A stretch of 40,924 nt of DNA from Lentisphaeria bacterium (GTDB lineage Bacteria; Verrucomicrobiota; Lentisphaeria; Oligosphaerales; Oligosphaeraceae). The notes under the pieces were generated by a model. The model was not told where the DNA came from, did not search any database, and saw only the letters and a program-made list of their open reading frames with translations. Each line of letters opens with the position of its first letter. Position 1 is the stretch's first letter. Below are positions 16,115 to 24,915 of this stretch, in pieces. A program made the translations under genes and the position numbers. The DNA is taken from contig JAEDMH010000005.1 of assembly GCA_016303095.1 (NCBI GenBank), forward strand, positions 1-40,924, given 5' to 3'.

Positions 16115-16120
16115 TATAAT
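16115..16120 (+). promoter_or_regulatory. Candidate -10 box (TATAAT) for the large LamG gene
   Basis: A perfect TATAAT lies in a locally AT-rich stretch (16083-16125) that stands out in this GC-rich DNA, about 110 bases before the start at 16229. The -35 region is poor (CTTCTT at 16093, 16-base spacer). Position between two genes supports a separate transcript. Confidence 0.5.
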
Positions 16121-16228
16121 ATACAAGTCCGGTTGCGAAAGACTCTTCCCTCCTCGCCCCCTCTGCCGGGGAAGAGAAAAGCGCCTTTCGTTGCCTCAGC
16201 TCCGGATCCCGAAACAGGAGAAATCACC

Positions 16229-19200
16229 ATGCCAAGGAAAATGTTGACCCTGCTGATCCTTTGTGCCCTTTGCGCCGGCTTTCTGGCGCAGGGAGCCGTT
16301 CCCGTCGTCCCGGAAGACCAGGGGGCGGTTCGTCTGGGCTATTGGCCATTTTCCGGAGAGAATCCCGGGGCGGACCATTCGGGCAACGGCTTCCACGGAG
16401 AGCTCTTCGGGGGTGCCAGCCAGGAAATTCTGGCGGATGGGAGCGCCGCGTTGGTGCCCAACCGCAGCGAGAATCCGCCGGACGCCGCCTGTGGATTGAC
16501 CGTGGCCTCCCATGCCAAGCTCACCCCCAAAGGGGCCTTCGCCTTTGAAATTGCCTTCCAGCTTTCGGAGATCGCCGACACCATGGCGTCGGATTGCTTC
16601 TTCCTGGTGGACAAGAAGGGGTTCTTCAGCAAGAATACCAATCCCAACGGGAACCAGGGCTATAATCTCTATCTTCAGCGCCGGTCGCCGGGAAACTATG
16701 AGCTGCGGGCTTGGCTGGGCTTCGGCGCAGAGTCCCTCTACGCCGCCTCCCCCACCATGGCGTTGAAGCCAGGCCAATGGTACATCGCCGCCTTCACCTA
16801 TGATGGGCGGGGCAAGTTGACCCTCTTCCTGGATGGCAAGGAAGTGCGCCATGCGGAAAAGGAGGACGCCAAGGACGTTGCCCCGGGCACCTATCGCCTC
16901 TGCCTGGGGGATCGGGCCATTCGCCGGCATTTCCCCTTCACCGGAAAACTGGCCCAGGCCGTCCTCTACCAGGGCATTCCCCTGCGCTATGGCGGCAATC
17001 CCCCCGCCCCCGTTGCCCAGGTCCGGAGTGACTTCCCCGCCTATGACCGGCTGCCGGAGGAAGGAGAGGAACAGGGCGCCCAGCCCATCGGCGTGTGGAA
17101 TTTCGCCAACCCCGACAAGCCCGGCGAAGACGCCAGCGGCCACAATTGGAAGCACAAGATCTCTCCCATGGCTGCGGTGCAAGAATACGCTCCCGGACAA
17201 AGGGCCCTGGAAGTCTGCCCCGGCGAGGCCGCCGGAACCACTGCCTACGGGGTGACCATCTACAACCAGCCGGAGTTCATCCCCCAGGAAGCCATGGCCC
17301 TGGAACTCTGGTTCTGCCTGGACAAGACCGCCGCCACCACTACAAGAAACACCTTCTTCCTGGTGGACAAGAAGGGATATCACTACAAAAACACCAATCC
17401 CCGGGGCAATGGCGGATACTGCCTCCTCCTCCGACGGGGCGGAGATGGACGATATGTCCTGGAACTCTGGCTGGGCTTCGGCAACGAGTCCGCCCTCGTC
17501 ACCTCCTCTCCCCTGGAACTTCCCCCCGATGCCTGGCATAAGGTGGCCTTCACCTACAATGGACGAGGCGTGGCCGCCCTCTATCTGGATGGAGAGTGCT
17601 TGAAGCAGACCATGCTGGAGGGCAAAGGCCCCCTGGCCCAGAACGACTTCCCCTTGACCTTGGGAGACCGCTCCGTGGCCAACTACAGCCCCTTGGCCGG
17701 CATGATCGCCCAGGTGGCCCTCTACCAGGGAATCCCCCAGCGCTATGCCTCCCTCCCTGCCTTGGAACCCCTGCCGGGACGCCGGGTCTTCCAACGCTTC
17801 GAGGGACGCCCCCCCCACATGAAGCTGGCCTATCTCAACTCCTCTAACGAAAATCTGGAGGAAGTGCGTTTTTTTGCGGAGGGCCGGGAGCTCTCTGAGT
17901 TGCGCCTGGAAAATTTTCCCTACGGCGCCACCAAAGTGATCCCGGCCGAATTGGATCTCTCCTGCAAACCCGGCGACTATACCCTCTCTTTCCAGGCCAA
18001 AGCCCGCACCGCCAGCGGCCAGGAACTGACCACCCAGTGCCAAGTCCCCTACACCGTCCTTCCCCGACCCGCTCCCTTCATGCCCGTGGTCATGTGGAAT
18101 TGCGCCAACGACACCTCCTGGCTCGCCCAATTGGGCTTCACCCATGATCTGGTGGTGGTGGCCGGCATGGACGAGGTGCTGGAAAAATCCCGTCCTGTCC
18201 ATCCCCAGGAGGTGGTGGGGTATGCGTCGGACTGCGTCCGTCTCAACGAGCGGGCGGCCTTGGGGCTTCACAGCACCCTGTGGGTGCGGGCCGGCTCTTG
18301 GCTGGGAACCAAGTTGAAGGACAAGGACCAGTATTTTCGGGTGAACCGCCGGGGAGAGCGCATTGCCAACGCCACTGGCGACGTGACCCAGGATGTCTTC
18401 CGGAACTTCACCCGGGATGTCTGTCTGTCCTTGGCCGAAGCCTATGGCGACTTCGCTTCCGTGGATTCCGCCCTCATCCATTCCGAGGTGCGGGATCATT
18501 CCGAGGTCTCCTTTCATCCTGCCGAGGTGGCCGCCGCCGAGAAGGCCCTGGGCGGCCCCATTCCTGCTCTGGTGGAGCGAAAGCAGGGGGTCAGCCGTCA
18601 GCGGGTGAAGAACTTCCCCGTGGATGGAATCCTCCCGGAGGAGGATCCCATTCTCCGCTTCTACCACTGGTTCTGGAAGACCGGCGATGGATGGAACGAC
18701 CTCCACTCCCTGGCGTCGGACGCCCTGAAATCCACGGGGCGCACCGACATCTGGACCTTCTTCGATCCTGCCGTGCGCACCCCCTCCACCTGGGGAAGCG
18801 GCGGACAGGTGGATGTCCTCTCCCAATGGACCTACAGCTATCCCGATCCCATTAAAGTGGGACAGGCCACCGACGAACTCTTCGCCATGGCCCAGGGCAA
18901 TCCCCGTCAGAAGGTCATGACCATGACCCAGGTGATCTGGTACCGAAACAAGGTGGCTCCTCGGGAAAATCTTCCCAAGGAGGAGGCGGATTGCCATGCT
19001 CCCTGGGAGCGGGAGATCCCCGAAGCCAAGTTTGTCACCATCTCCCCCGACCATCTGGAAATCGCCCTGTGGTCCATGCTGGCCCGTCCCGTGAAGGGCA
19101 TCATGTATCATGGCTGGAATTCCCTCACCGGGAAGCAGCCCCGGGGAAATAGCGGATACGAGTTCACCAATCCGGAGACCCAGAAACGCCTGGCCGCCCT

Positions 19201-20263
19201 CCTGAAGTCCGTGGTGAAGCCTTTGGGCCCCATGCTGATGGAGGTGGAAGACGCGCCGCCGAAAGTGGCCCTCCTGGAGAGCTTCTCCTCTCAAATCTAC
19301 GTGGGCGGCGGCACCTGGGGATGGAGCGATTCCTGGGAGGCGGATCTCCATCTGGCCCTCCAATGGGCGGGCTATCCTCCCGCCATCGTCTACGAGGAAA
19401 CTCTCCTCGCCCAAGGGGTGCCTTCCTCTGTGGAAGTCCTGGTGATGCCCAATTGCCCGGTCTTGACGCGTAAGGTGCTCCAGACAATCCGGGAGTTCCA
19501 GGCGCGGGGCGGAATCCTGGTGTCCGATGAAAGCCTCACTCCCGCGCTGATTCCCGACCTGGTTCTTCCCCGATACAACCGCACCAGGAAAGCCCGGGAG
19601 GATAAGGCCGCTCTCCAAGAATACAGCCGGCTCCTCCAGAAAACCCTGTCTCCCTATGTTGCCATGCCCTTTGAAACCAACGACTTGGATTTGGTGGGGC
19701 GCATGCGGCAGGCAGGGGAGTGCCGGTATCTTTTCCTGATGAACGACCGACGCACCTTCGGCGAGTATCTGGGACAATACGGCCTGGTGATGGAGAAGGG
19801 GCTCCCTCTGGAGGGCGAGGCCTGGATTCAGGGCGAAGGCCATGTCTTCGATCTCCGACAGAATGAGGAGGTGAAGGAAGCCCGCCAGGAGGACAACGGC
19901 GTTTCCTTCCCCGTCCGCTTTGGCCCCGGGGAGGGCGGATGCTATCTGGTCACCCGAAACTCCCTGGCCCGCTTGCATCTCCAGATCCCCTCCCAGGGAT
20001 GCAGAAAGGAACGCCTAGTGCTCAAGGCCACTGTGGCGGACGAGGCCGATGTGTCTCCCGACGGGGTGATTCCCCTGGAGGTGACTCTCCTCACTCCCTC
20101 GGGGGAGGCGGCGGAAGGAACGGGGTTCTACGCGGCTCCGGGAGGCGTGCTGGAAGTCCCCGTGGATTTGGCCCCCAATGACGATCTGGGCATCTGGAGC
20201 GTCCAGGTGCGCAACCTGGCCAATGGGGTTTCCGCCAAGGGCACCTTCTCTGTGGTGGAGTAA
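16229..20263 (+). CDS. Large secreted protein with two LamG-like domains and a glycoside-hydrolase-like core
   Basis: A 1344-residue exported protein. Signal peptide 1-21 (MPRKMLTLLILCALCAGFLAQ). Two concanavalin/LamG-like domains lie at about 30-265 and 288-512. They are internal duplicates: both contain FFLVDKKG, LGFG, the FTY.GRG loop, LGDR and LYQGIPxRY. A beta-sandwich follows at about 515-620. A TIM-barrel-like region (about 625-1010) has ALIHSEVRDHSE and ends KGIMYHGWNSL. A flavodoxin-like domain similar to beta-galactosidase trimerisation domains comes next (PPKVALLESFSSQIY, MPNCPVLT, GGILVSDESL), then C-terminal beta domains. I infer a polysaccharide-active hydrolase; the substrate and family are unknown. 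CAGGAG at 16215 supports the start. Confidence 0.75.
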   Translation: MPRKMLTLLILCALCAGFLAQGAVPVVPEDQGAVRLGYWPFSGENPGADHSGNGFHGELFGGASQEILADGSAALVPNRSENPPDAACGLTVASHAKLTPKGAFAFEIAFQLSEIADTMASDCFFLVDKKGFFSKNTNPNGNQGYNLYLQRRSPGNYELRAWLGFGAESLYAASPTMALKPGQWYIAAFTYDGRGKLTLFLDGKEVRHAEKEDAKDVAPGTYRLCLGDRAIRRHFPFTGKLAQAVLYQGIPLRYGGNPPAPVAQVRSDFPAYDRLPEEGEEQGAQPIGVWNFANPDKPGEDASGHNWKHKISPMAAVQEYAPGQRALEVCPGEAAGTTAYGVTIYNQPEFIPQEAMALELWFCLDKTAATTTRNTFFLVDKKGYHYKNTNPRGNGGYCLLLRRGGDGRYVLELWLGFGNESALVTSSPLELPPDAWHKVAFTYNGRGVAALYLDGECLKQTMLEGKGPLAQNDFPLTLGDRSVANYSPLAGMIAQVALYQGIPQRYASLPALEPLPGRRVFQRFEGRPPHMKLAYLNSSNENLEEVRFFAEGRELSELRLENFPYGATKVIPAELDLSCKPGDYTLSFQAKARTASGQELTTQCQVPYTVLPRPAPFMPVVMWNCANDTSWLAQLGFTHDLVVVAGMDEVLEKSRPVHPQEVVGYASDCVRLNERAALGLHSTLWVRAGSWLGTKLKDKDQYFRVNRRGERIANATGDVTQDVFRNFTRDVCLSLAEAYGDFASVDSALIHSEVRDHSEVSFHPAEVAAAEKALGGPIPALVERKQGVSRQRVKNFPVDGILPEEDPILRFYHWFWKTGDGWNDLHSLASDALKSTGRTDIWTFFDPAVRTPSTWGSGGQVDVLSQWTYSYPDPIKVGQATDELFAMAQGNPRQKVMTMTQVIWYRNKVAPRENLPKEEADCHAPWEREIPEAKFVTISPDHLEIALWSMLARPVKGIMYHGWNSLTGKQPRGNSGYEFTNPETQKRLAALLKSVVKPLGPMLMEVEDAPPKVALLESFSSQIYVGGGTWGWSDSWEADLHLALQWAGYPPAIVYEETLLAQGVPSSVEVLVMPNCPVLTRKVLQTIREFQARGGILVSDESLTPALIPDLVLPRYNRTRKAREDKAALQEYSRLLQKTLSPYVAMPFETNDLDLVGRMRQAGECRYLFLMNDRRTFGEYLGQYGLVMEKGLPLEGEAWIQGEGHVFDLRQNEEVKEARQEDNGVSFPVRFGPGEGGCYLVTRNSLARLHLQIPSQGCRKERLVLKATVADEADVSPDGVIPLEVTLLTPSGEAAEGTGFYAAPGGVLEVPVDLAPNDDLGIWSVQVRNLANGVSAKGTFSVVE

Positions 20264-20331
20264 TTTCTTTCCCCGTTGCCCTTGCCCCTTTCTTCGGGGG
20301 GGAGAAGGGCAGTTTCTCTTTGCCGGAGAGA

Positions 20332-20374
20332 GGGAGACGGGAAGAAGCGCTTCCCTTCTTCCTCTCCCTTTTTT
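20332..20374 (+). terminator. Intrinsic terminator between the LamG gene and the WbsX-like gene
   Basis: GGGAGA (20332-20337) pairs with TCTCCC (20363-20368). GGAAGAAG (20340-20347) pairs with CTTCTTCC (20355-20362), leaving a 2-base bulge and a 7-base loop. Six T follow (20369-20374). It ends only 21 bases before the next start codon. Confidence 0.75.
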
Positions 20375-20395
20375 GTGTTTTCATGGAGTGACGCG

Positions 20396-21520
20396 ATGGA
20401 ATTTCAAAAACAGGATGTTGACGTGGCGGCCTATGTTTGGCCGGCCTACACGGGAGATGATCTCCGCACCAGGATCTTCTGGCCAGAGGGCATGGGGGAA
20501 TGGCAAAGCGTGAAGAATGCGGTATGCAAGTTTCCCGGACACAGCTGGCCCAGAAAGCCGGTGTGGGGCTACGTGAACGAGGCGGATCCCCGGGTCATGG
20601 AGATGGAAATCAATGCCGCCGCCGATCACGGAGTGAATGTCTTCATCTATGACTGGTATTGGTTCGACCGCCGCCCCTTCCTGGAAGGATGCCTCAACGA
20701 CGGATTCCTGAAGGCCGCCAACCGCGATCGCATGAAGTTCTATCTCATGTGGGCAAACCACAATGCCAACCATACCTGGGATATCCGGAACTCCGATTCC
20801 ATCGGCTATGATTCCCTCATCTGGCGGGGAGATTGGGACCGAAAGGAGTTCGAGGTGGTGGCAAAACGGGTGGTGGAAAAGTATTTCCATCTGCCCAATT
20901 ACTACACCATCGACGGCAAACCCGTCTTCATGATCTACGATCTGAACAATCTCCTCCGGGGATTGGGGGGCGTGGAGGCCACCAAAGAGGCTCTCGCCTT
21001 CCTCCGGGAGGAGGCGGTGCGCTCCGGCTTGCCCGGACTCCATCTCCAGGCCGTGGTCCTCCGGGTCCTCAAGGTGAATGTCACCGGCGTGGATACCCTG
21101 GGAGACTGCCCCCCGCCGGAATTGGTGAACGACCTGGGCTTCGATAGCGTCACCGACTACCAGTTCGCCCATTTCGCCAATATGAAGCAGGACTATCTCC
21201 AAATCCTGGAGGATGTGCGAAAGGAATGGAAACGGCTGGATGAACAGGGCACGCTCCCCTATATCCCCCATGTCTCCATCGGATGGGACAATAATCCCCG
21301 ATTCCAAAATCCTTCGGACTACTGCTGCTGGAACAATACCCCGGAAAATTTCCAAAAAGGCCTGGAAATGGCCAAGGAATACCTGGAAAACCATCCCGCT
21401 GTCCCGAAACTCGTCACCATCAATAGCTGGAACGAATGGACGGAAACCTCCTACCTCCAGCCCGATGATCAATATGGATACGGATATCTGGAGGCCGTGA
21501 AACGGGTCTTCGGAAATTGA
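20396..21520 (+). CDS. WbsX/GH99-like glycan-processing protein
   Basis: A 374-residue protein of the glycosyltransferase WbsX / glycoside hydrolase family 99-like group. Landmarks are AAYVWPAYTGDD near the start, the EINAAADHGVNVFIYDWYWF strand, YYTIDGKPVFMIYDL, SIGWDNNPRF and the near-terminal NSWNEWTETSYLQPD, the group's most conserved segment. GH99 relatives act on alpha-mannoside-containing glycans by an endo mechanism; whether this member cleaves or transfers is not known. There is no signal peptide, so it should be cytoplasmic. GGAG at 20384 lies 8 bases before the ATG. The start is unusually close to the upstream terminator. Confidence 0.88.
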   Translation: MEFQKQDVDVAAYVWPAYTGDDLRTRIFWPEGMGEWQSVKNAVCKFPGHSWPRKPVWGYVNEADPRVMEMEINAAADHGVNVFIYDWYWFDRRPFLEGCLNDGFLKAANRDRMKFYLMWANHNANHTWDIRNSDSIGYDSLIWRGDWDRKEFEVVAKRVVEKYFHLPNYYTIDGKPVFMIYDLNNLLRGLGGVEATKEALAFLREEAVRSGLPGLHLQAVVLRVLKVNVTGVDTLGDCPPPELVNDLGFDSVTDYQFAHFANMKQDYLQILEDVRKEWKRLDEQGTLPYIPHVSIGWDNNPRFQNPSDYCCWNNTPENFQKGLEMAKEYLENHPAVPKLVTINSWNEWTETSYLQPDDQYGYGYLEAVKRVFGN

Positions 21521-21614
21521 TCCTGGAAAAAAAAACGCATCCCCCTCCTGGCCACACCATCCGCAGAAGGCAAAAGGCGTTGTCCGGAGAGGGATAGGGG
21601 GTGTTTGTTATAAC

Positions 21615-21651
21615 ATAACTCCTTGAATTTCAAGGAGTTATAACTATTTTT
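21615..21651 (+). terminator. AT-rich hairpin terminator between convergent genes
   Basis: A perfect 12-base inverted repeat, ATAACTCCTTGA (21615-21626) and TCAAGGAGTTAT (21630-21641), has a 3-base loop. ATTTTT follows on the plus strand (21646-21651), overlapping the last bases of feoB. It terminates the WbsX-like gene. For the minus strand no T-run follows, so termination of feoB here is less certain. Confidence 0.6.
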
Positions 21652-24259
21652 CAGAGAGTGTCCTCTTGGGCCATCCCATCTTCCATTGTTCTGGGCGGAG
21701 GACCAGCCACAGAGCCAGGAGGAGGAGGAGCCAGGCGAAACCAGTTCCCCAGGTGAAGGGTGCTCCGTCCCGGTAGTGGATGCCCAGTTGATAGACGATC
21801 ACGGAGAGGGAGTAGCCGATGCCCAGTTGGAAGGTGACGGTCATCCATCCCCACGTCCGGTGTCCCAGTTCCCGGAAGCTGGTGATGACGGCCACCAGGC
21901 AGGGGGGAGCGAAGAGATTGATCAGGAGGAAGGAGAGGGCGGCCAGCTCCGGGTGTGCGGGGTTGAATTCCCGGAACATTTGGGCGATGACTTCCACGAT
22001 GCTTGCTCCTCCCGCATGGGAGAGGACGCCTAGGGTTCCCGTGGCCTGTTCCTTGGCGAAGGTGGCGGAGAGAATGGCCACGGTGCTCCGCCAATCTCCC
22101 AGCCCCATGGGGCGGAAGAACCAGGAGAAGAAGCGGCCCAGGTGGGCCAGGATGGAGCGATCCACCTCCTTTCCCACAAAATGCAGATCCCAGCTGAAGG
22201 CGTGGAGAGTCCACAGAAAGAGGCAGGCCAGAAAGATGACCGTGCCCGCCTTGAGGCAGAAGTCCTTCCCCCGGTCCCAGGTGTGGAGGAAGAGATTGCG
22301 CAGGGTGGGGAAATGGTAGGCGGGCAGTTCCAGGACGAAGGGGGCGGGTTCTCCAGAGAAGGGCTGGGTCTTCTTCAAGGCAATGCCGGCCATGACGATG
22401 ATGGCCACGCCGATGAAATACATGCTGGGGGCCACCCAGACCGATCCGGGGAAGCAGGCCAGGGTGATCATGGCCACCACCTCCATCTTGGCTCCGCAGG
22501 GAATGAAGGTGGAAAGCATGATGGTCATCCGCCGGTCTTTCTCGTTCTCGATGGTACGGGCCGCCATGATGGCCGGAACCCCGCATCCCGCCCCCACGAT
22601 CATGGGAATGAAGGACTTTCCGGAAAGGCCGAAACGCCGCAACAGCCGATCCATGATGAAGGCCACCCGGGACATGTAGCCGCAATCCTCCAAAAAGGCC
22701 AGGAAAAGGAAGACCAGGAGAATCTGGGGCACAAAGCCAAGCACAGTCCCCACGCCCCCGATGGCCGCGTCCATCACCAGGCTCTGGACAATCTCCCCCG
22801 CCCCGAAACGCTCCAGAAGACGGCGGGTCATCACGGGGATGCCGGGAATCCATCCCGGATATTCCTGGGGCTGGGGCTGACTCCGGGAGGCCAGGAGCTG
22901 TAGGGCCTCCCGCTGCGCCGCCTCGCTGACTCCCCGCACCTCCCAAGTTTGCCCCTCTCCGGGCAGCAGGCCTAGCCCCACTAGCCCATGATCCTGGAGA
23001 TAGTGGGGAAGGGCCTGGGGAGGCACTTCCTGGAGGGCAGAATAGCGGAGATAGGCGGCGATGGCCGCCAGCTGACCCGGAGCGAGGGAGCCCTCTCCCT
23101 CGGCCAGGCGAGAGGGGGGAGTGGTCTGGGTGGAGGGAACCGCCACGCCGCCCTCCGTCGGCCCCTCCCAGGCTAAGAATCTCCCCCGTTGGGCCTCAAA
23201 CTCCTCCGCCGTGACCGGCTGAGCCAGGAAGGCGGCCTCTTCATAGGCCGTCTTGTCCTGAAGGAAACGGGATTCCGTCCAGGGAAGGAACCAGCCTTCC
23301 CCGAAGACGCCGTCGTTCACCCACCGGGTGAGCCAGGCGCCCACCGTGGTCACGGAGATGTAGTACATCCCCCAGATGAGCAGGGCGAAGAGGGGAAGGG
23401 CGAAGACCCGGCTGGTGACCACCAGGTCAATCTTGTCCGACGTGGTCAGCCCCCCGTCGGCATGCTTCCGCACCACCGCCCCCTCCAGAAAGTGGGCGAT
23501 GGAGGCGTAGCGCTGGTTGGTGATGATGCCGTCCGCCTGATCGTCTAACTCCCGCTCGCAGTCCTGGATGTGCTTTTCCAGGTGCTCTTGGACCTCCGGG
23601 GGGAGAGAGAGGGATTGGAGCACCTTCTCGTCTCGCTCGAAGACCTTGACGGCGTACCAGCGCAGGTTTCTTTCCTCCACCTGATCCTGGATGGATTCCT
23701 CAATGTGGGCGATGGCGTGTTCCACGCTGCCGGAGTAGATATGGGGGCGTTCGCTGACCTGGCTTTGGGTCGCCTGGCGGATGGCCACCTCCTCCAGCTT
23801 CTCCAGACCTTCCCCCGTCAGGGCGGAGATGGGGAGCACCGGGCACCCCAATTCCTGGGACAGCAGCTCCGGATCCAATTTGTCCCCATGGCGGTTGAAG
23901 AGATCCATCATGTTGATGGCCACCACCATGGGCAGGTTCAATTCCAGAAGCTGGGTGGTGAGATACAGGTTCCGCTCGATGTTGGTGCCATCCACAATGT
24001 TGATGATGGCATCAGGATGATCGTTCAGCAAATAGTTCCGAGTCACCACCTCGTCCTGGGAGTAGGGGGAGAGGGAGTAGGTCCCCGGAAGATCCTGGAG
24101 AATCACTTCCTCATGGCGAATCAGGCGCCCGTCTTTCTTCTCCACGGTGACGCCGGGCCAATTGCCCACATACTGGTTGCTGCCCGTCAGGGCGTTGAAC
24201 AGGGTGGTCTTTCCGCAGTTCGGGTTGCCCGCCAGCCCGATATGAAGGAGCCTGCTCAT
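21644..24259 (-). CDS. feoB: Ferrous iron transport protein B with an enlarged periplasmic loop
   Basis: An 871-residue inner-membrane Fe(II) transporter. The N-terminal G domain has G1 GNPNCGKTT (11-19), DLPGTYSL (G3) and NMMD (G4). A helical GDI-like region runs to about 275, followed by the membrane part with gate motifs SFIPMIVGAGCGVPAIM and FIPCGAKMEV. Between the first membrane helix (about 290-312) and the next gate segment (FVPQILL) lies an extra stretch of roughly 130-150 residues (about 325-470), rich in Ala, Gln and Pro; canonical FeoB has about 35 residues here. The ATG at 24259 matches the family N-terminus; an upstream in-frame start is rejected. It begins 4 bases after feoA. 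Confidence 0.96.
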   Translation of the reverse strand: MSRLLHIGLAGNPNCGKTTLFNALTGSNQYVGNWPGVTVEKKDGRLIRHEEVILQDLPGTYSLSPYSQDEVVTRNYLLNDHPDAIINIVDGTNIERNLYLTTQLLELNLPMVVAINMMDLFNRHGDKLDPELLSQELGCPVLPISALTGEGLEKLEEVAIRQATQSQVSERPHIYSGSVEHAIAHIEESIQDQVEERNLRWYAVKVFERDEKVLQSLSLPPEVQEHLEKHIQDCERELDDQADGIITNQRYASIAHFLEGAVVRKHADGGLTTSDKIDLVVTSRVFALPLFALLIWGMYYISVTTVGAWLTRWVNDGVFGEGWFLPWTESRFLQDKTAYEEAAFLAQPVTAEEFEAQRGRFLAWEGPTEGGVAVPSTQTTPPSRLAEGEGSLAPGQLAAIAAYLRYSALQEVPPQALPHYLQDHGLVGLGLLPGEGQTWEVRGVSEAAQREALQLLASRSQPQPQEYPGWIPGIPVMTRRLLERFGAGEIVQSLVMDAAIGGVGTVLGFVPQILLVFLFLAFLEDCGYMSRVAFIMDRLLRRFGLSGKSFIPMIVGAGCGVPAIMAARTIENEKDRRMTIMLSTFIPCGAKMEVVAMITLACFPGSVWVAPSMYFIGVAIIVMAGIALKKTQPFSGEPAPFVLELPAYHFPTLRNLFLHTWDRGKDFCLKAGTVIFLACLFLWTLHAFSWDLHFVGKEVDRSILAHLGRFFSWFFRPMGLGDWRSTVAILSATFAKEQATGTLGVLSHAGGASIVEVIAQMFREFNPAHPELAALSFLLINLFAPPCLVAVITSFRELGHRTWGWMTVTFQLGIGYSLSVIVYQLGIHYRDGAPFTWGTGFAWLLLLLALWLVLRPEQWKMGWPKRTLSEK

Positions 24260-24263
24260 GGCG

Positions 24264-24485
24264 CTACTCCACCTCAATCCATTGGGCGTCCGATTTGCGC
24301 AGGGTGAGTTCATAGCCTCGCAGGGTGATCTCCAAGGGATCTCCCAAAGGCGCCACCTTCCGCAGGGTCACCTTCACTCCCTTGGTCAACCCCATGTCCA
24401 GCAAGCGACGACGGGTGGCTCCCGTGCTGTTGAGGCGCACCACCACCGCACTCTCGCCCACGGCGAGCTCTTTCAAGGTCTTCAT
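24264..24485 (-). CDS. feoA: FeoA domain protein (adjacent to feoB)
   Basis: A 73-residue SH3-like FeoA protein that interacts with FeoB in iron(II) uptake. The phrase TRRRLLDMGLTKGVKVTLRKVAPLGDP-like (ATRRRLLDMGLTKG, APLGDPLEI) is the family core, and it ends in the usual beta strand with LRKSDA. The ATG at 24485 sits 8 bases after GGGGGAG; a GTG three codons upstream would be too close to that site. It lies between the second FeoA-like gene and feoB with short gaps, so the three are one operon. Confidence 0.93.
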   Translation of the reverse strand: MKTLKELAVGESAVVVRLNSTGATRRRLLDMGLTKGVKVTLRKVAPLGDPLEITLRGYELTLRKSDAQWIEVE

Positions 24486-24506
24486 CTCCCGCACTCCCCC
24501 AAAAAC

Positions 24507-24719
24507 CTAAAAGAAAATCTCCCGGGCCATGGAGGCCCCAATGGCCACCCGAGAACCCTGGATCTTCAAAATCAAATCCCCGTCTTGCTCGTGGATCACG
24601 GTCACCTCCGCCTGAAGAACACAGCCCAAATCCGCCAGATGACGGCGGGTCTTCAAATCGCCGGATACTTTCACTATGGTTACGGTCTGGCCAAAATGCG
24701 CTTCCGTAATGGGTCTCAT
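24507..24719 (-). CDS. Second FeoA domain protein, first gene of the feo operon
   Basis: A 70-residue FeoA-like protein (GQTVTIVKVSGDLKTRRHLADLGC, then VTVIHEQDGDLILKIQGSRVAIG). It differs clearly from the next FeoA: the RRHLADLGC core is kept, but the PLGDP loop is replaced by EQDGD. Duplicate FeoA proteins preceding FeoB are common in anaerobes. I prefer the ATG at 24719 with GGGGAAG upstream; an ATG five codons earlier is also possible. The upstream region holds a palindrome at 24761-24780. Confidence 0.88.
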   Translation of the reverse strand: MRPITEAHFGQTVTIVKVSGDLKTRRHLADLGCVLQAEVTVIHEQDGDLILKIQGSRVAIGASMAREIFF

Positions 24720-24760
24720 GCTTTGCTTCCCCATGCACCTGCCCTGCGAAGGCATTTCCG

Positions 24761-24790
24761 CAGGAATGCCGTCTAATGTAAGCCCTCCCC
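24761..24790 (-). promoter_or_regulatory. Candidate feo promoter/operator with palindrome
   Basis: On the minus strand a TACATT -10-like box (complement of 24785-24790) is followed by the imperfect palindrome GGCATTCCTGCGGAAATGCC (24780-24761), 8 paired bases around a 4-base centre. A palindrome of this size overlapping a start point is where an iron repressor would bind, but it does not match the Escherichia coli Fur box. No -35 is convincing. Confidence 0.3.
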
Positions 24791-24824
24791 TGGAGCCCAT
24801 ATCCTTTCCTTCTTCCCTCCCCTG

Positions 24825-24861
24825 AAAAAAATGCCCCCGCTGTGCCTGTTGCCAGCGGGGG
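24825..24861 (-). terminator. Strong intrinsic terminator of the seven-gene minus-strand array
   Basis: CCCCCGCTG (24834-24842) pairs with CAGCGGGGG (24853-24861) around a 10-base loop. On the minus strand the stem is followed by seven T (complement of 24825-24831). It lies 55 bases after the phosphatase stop and isolates that array from the feo operon. Confidence 0.92.
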
Positions 24862-24915
24862 ATTTTGCCTCCTCTCTGTTGCCCCTGCCTCCTTTCGTCG
24901 TAGGGAGGCCTGGTT

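Noticed and set aside
16196..19978. 1260-residue open frame on the minus strand
   Set aside because: Runs antisense to the LamG protein; GC-rich codons suppress stops in the shadow frame. No family motifs, and the plus strand has a signal peptide and domains.
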